Shown: in pieces, positions 7,169-10,752 of the stretch
Layout: the number at the start of each line of letters is the position of its first letter
How positions within the stretch are numbered: the stretch's first letter is position 1
DNA from: Chitinophagaceae bacterium
Lineage (GTDB): Bacteria > Bacteroidota > Bacteroidia > Chitinophagales > UBA10324
Length of the DNA: 10,752 nt
Assembly: GCA_023251195.1 (NCBI GenBank)
Contig: JAHEZG010000114.1
Location: forward strand, 1-10,752
Direction: 5' to 3'
Notes under the pieces: generated by a model
What the model was told of the DNA's origin: nothing
Seen by the model: only the letters and a program-made list of their open reading frames with translations
Databases searched by the model: none
Position numbers and translations under genes: made by a program

Positions 7169-7712
7169 ATTCTTTCACTTTAAATCGTTGTTGAATTATT
7201 TGTTCCAGTTTAGTTCGTGCGCGGGTGTATTGCGAACGACTGGTGCTTTCAGTTATGCCGAGCATCGCTCCTACTTCTTTGTGCGAGAATCCTTCGATTG
7301 CATATAAATTAAAAACTGCTTTAAATCCTTCCGGCAATTTCGAAATGCAATTCACTAAATCTTCCGATTGCAGTTTGTTCATCACCTCCGGGTTGGTTGC
7401 ATGATTTTTCACATCAATTTTTTCTTCGTCTTCAAACAGGTTTTTGCTTCTTGCTTTTATAAAATCGAGCGCCGTGTTCACCATTATTCTTCGTATCCAT
7501 GCTTCTAATGGTCCGTCGCCCTTGAATGATTTTAATCTTGTAAATACTTTAATAAATCCTTCCTGCAAAATATCACGCGCATTTTCTCCGTTTCGGGCAT
7601 AGCGATAACACACACCGTTCATTTTCGATGCAAACAATTCATACAATCTTTTCTGAGCCGCTGCATTTCCTTTCAAACACAATTGCACCAACTCATTGTC
7701 CGATTCAGTCAT
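7155..7712 (-). CDS. ECF-type RNA polymerase sigma factor
   Basis: 185 residues, normal for an extracytoplasmic-function sigma-70 factor. Region 2 (about 22-88) contains RDILQEGFIKVFTRLKSFKG and the -10-recognition/melting segment LEAWIRRIMVNTALDFIKAR. A variable acidic linker spans about 89-113. Region 4 (about 114-171) has ISKLPEGFKAVFNLYAIEG followed by the helix-turn-helix FSHKEVGAMLGITESTSRSQ and RARTKLEQII. It directs RNA polymerase to a specific regulon. The downstream gene overlaps its last 14 bases and has an anti-sigma layout, so the sigma factor is most likely held at the inner membrane by that partner. The ATG at 7712 is chosen because MTESDNELVQLCLKGN is the usual N-terminus of this family. 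Autoregulation is common in such pairs but is not shown here. Confidence 0.95.
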   Translation of the reverse strand: MTESDNELVQLCLKGNAAAQKRLYELFASKMNGVCYRYARNGENARDILQEGFIKVFTRLKSFKGDGPLEAWIRRIMVNTALDFIKARSKNLFEDEEKIDVKNHATNPEVMNKLQSEDLVNCISKLPEGFKAVFNLYAIEGFSHKEVGAMLGITESTSRSQYTRARTKLEQIIQQRFKVKEYERV

Positions 7713-7729
7713 TCATGTGGTTCGTGGTG

Positions 7730-7737
7730 TAAAGCTA
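7730..7737 (-). promoter_or_regulatory. Candidate Bacteroidota -7 promoter element for the sigma/anti-sigma operon
   Basis: On the minus strand, TAGCTTTA matches seven of eight positions of the Bacteroidota -7 consensus TAnnTTTG and lies 17 bp upstream of the sigma-factor ATG, which would give a short leader. No good TTTG -33 element is seen at the right distance. That could mean a weak promoter or recognition by an ECF sigma factor, or that the match is chance. Confidence 0.25.
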
Positions 7738-7848
7738 TCTTTTGCTTTTTAAATTTCAGTTTGATACAATGACTGAATGCAGAATGGAAATGCTGCACGA
7801 TAAAAAAAAGAATTCTTCGAAAAATGCCTAATGGGTTTATTGAGGAGT

Positions 7849-7909
7849 CTTCGACAAGCTCAGACTGACAACATTTAAAAGCATTAATGTCACACTGAGC
7901 TTGTCGAAG
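7849..7909. repeat. Hairpin-forming inverted repeat in a divergent intergenic region
   Basis: The arms 7849-7870 and 7888-7909 pair over 22 bp with two adjacent mismatches, including a perfect 15-bp end stem CTTCGACAAGCTCAG; the loop is 17 nt. It is the only distinct structure in the 278-bp gap between the divergent sigma-factor and membrane-protein genes. The rest of the gap is plain AT-rich sequence. Because both neighbours point away from it, a terminator role is unlikely. The TTCGACAAGCTCAG core resembles a dispersed intergenic repeat I associate with Bacteroidota genomes. Confidence 0.8.
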
Positions 7910-7990
7910 TGTTATTTTCCGAAGAAGTCTAATATTCTTTTAATAATTTCATCCGTGCTCTTTATTTTCATCGCATAAAATTTTCTATCC

Positions 7991-8611
7991 ATGATTTTAG
8001 ATGAACAGAAAAAAACAAAGCATGTGGCATGGACTATTGCCATCGGGTTTATTGGTTCATTCGTTGCTTTTGCTATTTCATTTTTATTTCCTCCCGACTT
8101 TACTAAAAGCCCCGCTGTGTTTCAGGAGGCAGCACTGATTGCGCAGGAAATAAGTATGGCACTTTATATTTTCGGATGTACAGTTCTTGGATTAAAGTTG
8201 GCTGAAGAAAAGAAAACGCTGCCCGCTGCGGGATTTACGATGATGGCGATTGCGCAAGGTGTTTACTTCATTCTGTATTTTATGAATCTCGAAAATCCTG
8301 AAAAATTAGTAGAGGCATACAATACTTTTTGCGGAATGATGTACTTGCTTTTACCTGCAATGATTTTAATATCATTTTATAGTCATTTTCCAAGATGGGT
8401 AAATGTGCTTGGAATAATTGCGTGCATTCCAAATTTGATGGTTTACTTTCAATTCATGACAACTAAAAAATATTCTGAGCAACTTGACACATTCAGTTTT
8501 TTCTCATTGATTTTATTCAACATCACAGCTTTGATTTGGGGAATTTTTATTTTGCGGAATATGAAAAATGAATTGAAAGAAATGAAAAAATTGAAAATGG
8601 AAAAAGAGTAA
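7991..8611 (+). CDS. Six-helix integral membrane protein, tandem paralogue A
   Basis: 206 residues with about six membrane helices at roughly 12-33, 47-70, 78-99, 113-131, 135-156 and 167-188, and a lysine-rich C-terminal tail (NELKEMKKLKMEKE) that should be cytoplasmic. No signal peptide, catalytic motif or known transporter signature was recognised. The next gene is a paralogue: shared patterns include KHV-W, AIGF-GS, AEEKKT--A-GF, AQG--F-LY, EAY--F, YLL-P-M-LI, FP-W---LG--ACIP, ILFN and WGI--LRN-K-ELKE. The size and DUF-like profile recall uncharacterised membrane proteins (DUF998/DUF4386-like in general appearance), but I cannot assign a family. The start ATG at 7991 has no strong ribosome-binding site; its position agrees with the paralogue's N-terminus. 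It is divergent from the sigma-factor gene, with a hairpin repeat between them. Confidence 0.85.
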   Translation: MILDEQKKTKHVAWTIAIGFIGSFVAFAISFLFPPDFTKSPAVFQEAALIAQEISMALYIFGCTVLGLKLAEEKKTLPAAGFTMMAIAQGVYFILYFMNLENPEKLVEAYNTFCGMMYLLLPAMILISFYSHFPRWVNVLGIIACIPNLMVYFQFMTTKKYSEQLDTFSFFSLILFNITALIWGIFILRNMKNELKEMKKLKMEKE

Positions 8612-8644
8612 TTAATAATTGAAAAGGGATAATTGATAATTAAT
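8611..8644. repeat. AT-rich repeat between the two paralogous membrane-protein genes
   Basis: Short words recur in the 42-bp gap: ATTAATAATTG at 8611-8621, and ATAATTG then ATAATTAAT at 8630-8644, with AAAAGGGAT between them. ATTAAT at each end makes an imperfect dyad. It may be an AT-rich dispersed repeat or simply low-complexity sequence. The GGGAT-containing stretch is too far (about 24 nt) from the chosen start to act as a ribosome-binding site. Confidence 0.35.
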
Positions 8645-8653
8645 CTGATGGTT

Positions 8654-9265
8654 ATGCTGCTTACCGAAAAACAAAAAATAAAACATGTCACTTGGATTAC
8701 CGCCATCGGTTTTCTTGGCTCTGCGTTCACATTTGTGCTCACTATTTTTATTGCCCCGCTTCCCGATTTCAGCAGCGAGGTTCCGAAAATTTCGCAGTTG
8801 ATGCTCACGATGGGACAAATCGGAACTGCATTATTAATAATTGGTTGTGTTGCCTACGGAATTAAAATGGCGGAAGAAAAAAAAACCATTCACGCAATCG
8901 GGTTTACTTCCATGTCTGTAGCGCAAGGAATTCTGTTTGTGCTTTACTTGATTTCATACAACGGCCACGAAAAGTTTGAAGAAGCATACCGCATGTTCTC
9001 TGCAAGTTTGTACCTGCTCATTCCTTCCATGCTGCTGATTGCCATTTACAGTGAGTTCCCGAAATGGTTGCGGATACTTGGTGCTGTTGCCTGCATTCCA
9101 TATGCAGTTGAAAATATTCTGTTTTCATTCACCGGAAAATTTGATGAAACCATTATGATGATTGACGGAATTGGAAACATACTTTTCAATTTTGTTTATA
9201 TCTGTTGGGGAATTTATGTGCTGCGGAATTTGAAGCAGGAACTGAAAGAAATAAATTCCATGTGA
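8654..9265 (+). CDS. Six-helix integral membrane protein, tandem paralogue B
   Basis: 203 residues when started at the ATG at 8654. This start makes the N-terminus MLLTEKQKIKHVTW line up residue for residue with MILDEQKKTKHVAW of paralogue A; two in-frame upstream ATGs (8633, 8648) would add residues encoded in the AT-rich repeat. It has about six helices, like its neighbour, and the same conserved blocks AEEKKT, AQG, ACIP, ILFN and WGIYVLRNLKQELKE. The loop after helix 1 is two residues longer, and the C-terminal tail is shorter than in A. Gene order, spacing of 42 bp and similarity across the full length show an old tandem duplication, clearly diverged at the DNA level. Probably co-transcribed with A; the two could form a heteromer. 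Function unknown. Confidence 0.85.
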   Translation: MLLTEKQKIKHVTWITAIGFLGSAFTFVLTIFIAPLPDFSSEVPKISQLMLTMGQIGTALLIIGCVAYGIKMAEEKKTIHAIGFTSMSVAQGILFVLYLISYNGHEKFEEAYRMFSASLYLLIPSMLLIAIYSEFPKWLRILGAVACIPYAVENILFSFTGKFDETIMMIDGIGNILFNFVYICWGIYVLRNLKQELKEINSM

Positions 9266-9278
9266 ACTGAATTCAGTT
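9265..9278 (+). terminator. Weak candidate stem-loop after the paralogue pair
   Basis: AACTGAATTCAGTT is a perfect 14-bp palindrome beginning on the last base of the paralogue B stop codon and followed by a few T residues. As RNA it gives a five-base-pair stem with an AAUU loop, weak for an intrinsic terminator, so this is tentative. Confidence 0.25.
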
Positions 9279-9359
9279 TTCATTTATTTAAATTTAATTC
9301 CTTAAAAACATTTCCATTTCAATTTTGCTTTTACATTCGTTCCACTTAATAAAAAATTC

Positions 9360-10752
9360 ATGATCAAAAAATTACTGTTTACCACTCTCCTCTTTTCCTT
9401 TATTTCTGTTACACTTTTTGCGCAGTTGAATTATCCACAAACGAAAAAGTGCGACACTGTAACTAATTATTTCGGAACAAAAATAGCCGACCCGTATCGC
9501 TGGCTCGAAGACGATAACAGCGACGAAACAAAGGCATGGGTAGTTGCTGAAAACAAAGTCACTTTCGATTACCTCGCAAAAATCCCCTATCGCGATAAAA
9601 TAAAAAAACGCATAACTGATTTATACAATTTCCCCCGCATATCTGCTCCTTCCCGTTCGGGTGAATATTATTATTATTCAAAGAACAGCGGCTTGCAAAA
9701 TCAGTCCATCAATTATTATAAAAAAGGAATTGACGGAACCGAAGAAATTTTTCTTGACCCGAATACTTTTTCTGCTGAAGGTACTGCCTCTGTAGGATTC
9801 GCCGGTTTTTCGCAAGACAGAAAAAAATTAGCTTACACCGTTGCAAATGCCGGAAGCGATTGGCAAACCATGTATGTAATGGATGTTGCGACAAAACAAA
9901 AGACAACTGATAAATTGGATTGGGTGAAATTCAGTGGTGCTGCGTGGAAGGATAATGGGTTTTATTATTCGCATTATGCAATTCCTGAAAAAGGGAAAGA
10001 ACTTTCTAACGCGAATAAAAATCACAATGTATATTATCACATTCTCGGTGATGCGCAGGACAAGGACCAATTGATTTATTCTGATGCCGCTCATCCACTT
10101 CGCTATCATGGAGCTGAAGTAACTGATGACGGACACTTTCTTTTCATCAACATTTCAGAAGGCACAAGCGGCAATGAAATTATTGGTCGCGATTTAACCA
10201 ATGGTTCTGCTGATTTTAAATTGCTGTGTCCGGGTTTCGATTATGATTATTCCATTCTCGACAATACCGGATCGTATTTAATTGTGCAAACAAATTTTAA
10301 TGCGCCGAATCAAAAAGTGGTGCTGATTGATTTTAATAATCCTGACACTTCTAATTGGAAAGATATTATTGCGGAGAAAAAAGAATTATTGCAATCTGTT
10401 ACAGTTGCCGGAGGGAAATTATTTTGCACTTACCTGAAAGATGCTTCGAGCCATGTGTATCAGTATTCGCGTGGTGGACAATTGGAGCGCGAAATTGCTT
10501 TACCCGGAATCGGAACTGTTACTGGTTTCTCCGGTGAAAAGGATGATAAGGTTTTGTACTTCTCATTCGTATCGTTCACCAATCCTTCGTCGAATTACAG
10601 TTATGACATTGCAAGTGGCGAAGTAAAATTATACATGAAGCCCGACCTGACCTTCAATCCGGATGATTTCGAAACAAAACAAGTTTGGTACACCAGCAAG
10701 GATGGAACGAAGGTGCCGATGTTTATTGTGAGCAAGAAGGGAATTAAATTAG
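9360..10752 (+). CDS. Prolyl oligopeptidase family serine peptidase (S9A), C-terminal part off the right edge
   Basis: The frame is open from the ATG at 9360 to the window edge (464 codons). The signal peptide MIKKLLFTTLLFSFISVTLFAQ ends with a typical Bacteroidota FAQ, so the enzyme is periplasmic. The mature N-terminus carries the S9A hallmark DPYRWLEDDNSDETKAWV, followed by RISAPSRSGEYYYYSKNSGL and EIFLDPN. Repeated beta-strand units across about 90-440 form the seven-bladed propeller that gates substrate access. The last residues, VPMFIVSKKGIKL, are the usual entry to the alpha/beta-hydrolase domain, so the catalytic Ser, Asp and His lie beyond the window; family members have about 700 residues. 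It should cleave short peptides after proline. No SD-like sequence is visible; the leader is A-rich (AATAAAAAATTC). It follows the membrane paralogues after 94 bp and is probably a separate transcript. Confidence 0.95.
   Translation, partial: MIKKLLFTTLLFSFISVTLFAQLNYPQTKKCDTVTNYFGTKIADPYRWLEDDNSDETKAWVVAENKVTFDYLAKIPYRDKIKKRITDLYNFPRISAPSRSGEYYYYSKNSGLQNQSINYYKKGIDGTEEIFLDPNTFSAEGTASVGFAGFSQDRKKLAYTVANAGSDWQTMYVMDVATKQKTTDKLDWVKFSGAAWKDNGFYYSHYAIPEKGKELSNANKNHNVYYHILGDAQDKDQLIYSDAAHPLRYHGAEVTDDGHFLFINISEGTSGNEIIGRDLTNGSADFKLLCPGFDYDYSILDNTGSYLIVQTNFNAPNQKVVLIDFNNPDTSNWKDIIAEKKELLQSVTVAGGKLFCTYLKDASSHVYQYSRGGQLEREIALPGIGTVTGFSGEKDDKVLYFSFVSFTNPSSNYSYDIASGEVKLYMKPDLTFNPDDFETKQVWYTSKDGTKVPMFIVSKKGIKL

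Noticed and set aside
8449..8818. Overlapping minus-strand open frames of 68-119 codons across the end of paralogue A and start of paralogue B
   Set aside because: They are antisense to two well-supported membrane-protein genes. Their sequences (runs of I, F, S, N) are what the reverse of AT-rich helix codons gives, and they have no recognisable domain.
9709..10626. Open frames on both strands inside the peptidase gene
   Set aside because: They are shadows of the S9A reading frame, which is uninterrupted and has family motifs.
9360..10752. A prolyl oligopeptidase lacking its catalytic triad
   Set aside because: The frame is still open at the window edge, exactly where the hydrolase domain should begin, so the lack is a cut-off and not a truncation.
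1..10752. Defence system, phage, CRISPR array or biosynthetic cluster
   Set aside because: No nuclease, helicase, transposase, integrase, spaced direct repeats or biosynthetic enzymes were found; the genes are envelope, regulatory and housekeeping types.

Overview
The window looks like chromosomal DNA from a free-living member of the Bacteroidota, probably Chitinophagia/Sphingobacteriia-like. It is AT-rich, and several genes encode short signal peptides ending in the phylum-typical (F/K)AQ. One protein carries SprB-type repeats and a C-terminal type IX secretion (T9SS) sorting domain. An ECF sigma factor is paired with a membrane-spanning anti-sigma/beta-barrel protein, and Shine-Dalgarno sequences are mostly weak. 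No tRNA, rRNA, CRISPR array, transposase or phage gene was seen.

Layout. (1) 1-1586, minus: an exported CAP-like/OmpA-like envelope protein whose C-terminus runs off the left edge. (2) 1770-3223, plus: a two-gene unit, an EamA/DMT-type ten-helix transporter translationally coupled (ATGA overlap) to a YigZ/IMPACT-family protein. (3) 7712 down to 3239, minus: ECF sigma factor, overlapping dual-membrane anti-sigma-like protein, an 80-bp palindromic intergenic element, an SCP2-fold protein and a large secreted sulfatase. (4) 7991-9265, plus: two tandem paralogous six-helix membrane proteins of unknown function. (5) 9360 to the right edge, plus: the signal peptide and propeller part of a prolyl oligopeptidase (S9A), with the catalytic domain outside the window.

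How the genes may work together. The clearest regulatory unit is the sigma/anti-sigma pair. The anti-sigma-like protein has a short cytoplasmic part, one membrane helix, a long periplasmic linker and a C-terminal part that looks like an outer-membrane beta-barrel. This is the layout of the dual membrane-spanning anti-sigma (Dma) proteins known from Bacteroides, so the pair probably reports outer-membrane state to transcription. Whether the downstream SCP2 and sulfatase genes belong to the same transcript is unclear, because the palindromic element sits between them and the pair. The sulfatase looks like a T9SS-exported surface enzyme, but it has Met in place of the usual active-site His of the GKWHLG motif.

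Most of the window is ordinary chromosomal content. The points most worth a second look are the Dma-like pair, the sulfatase substitution and fusion architecture, the two intergenic hairpin repeats, and the uncharacterised tandem membrane paralogues.
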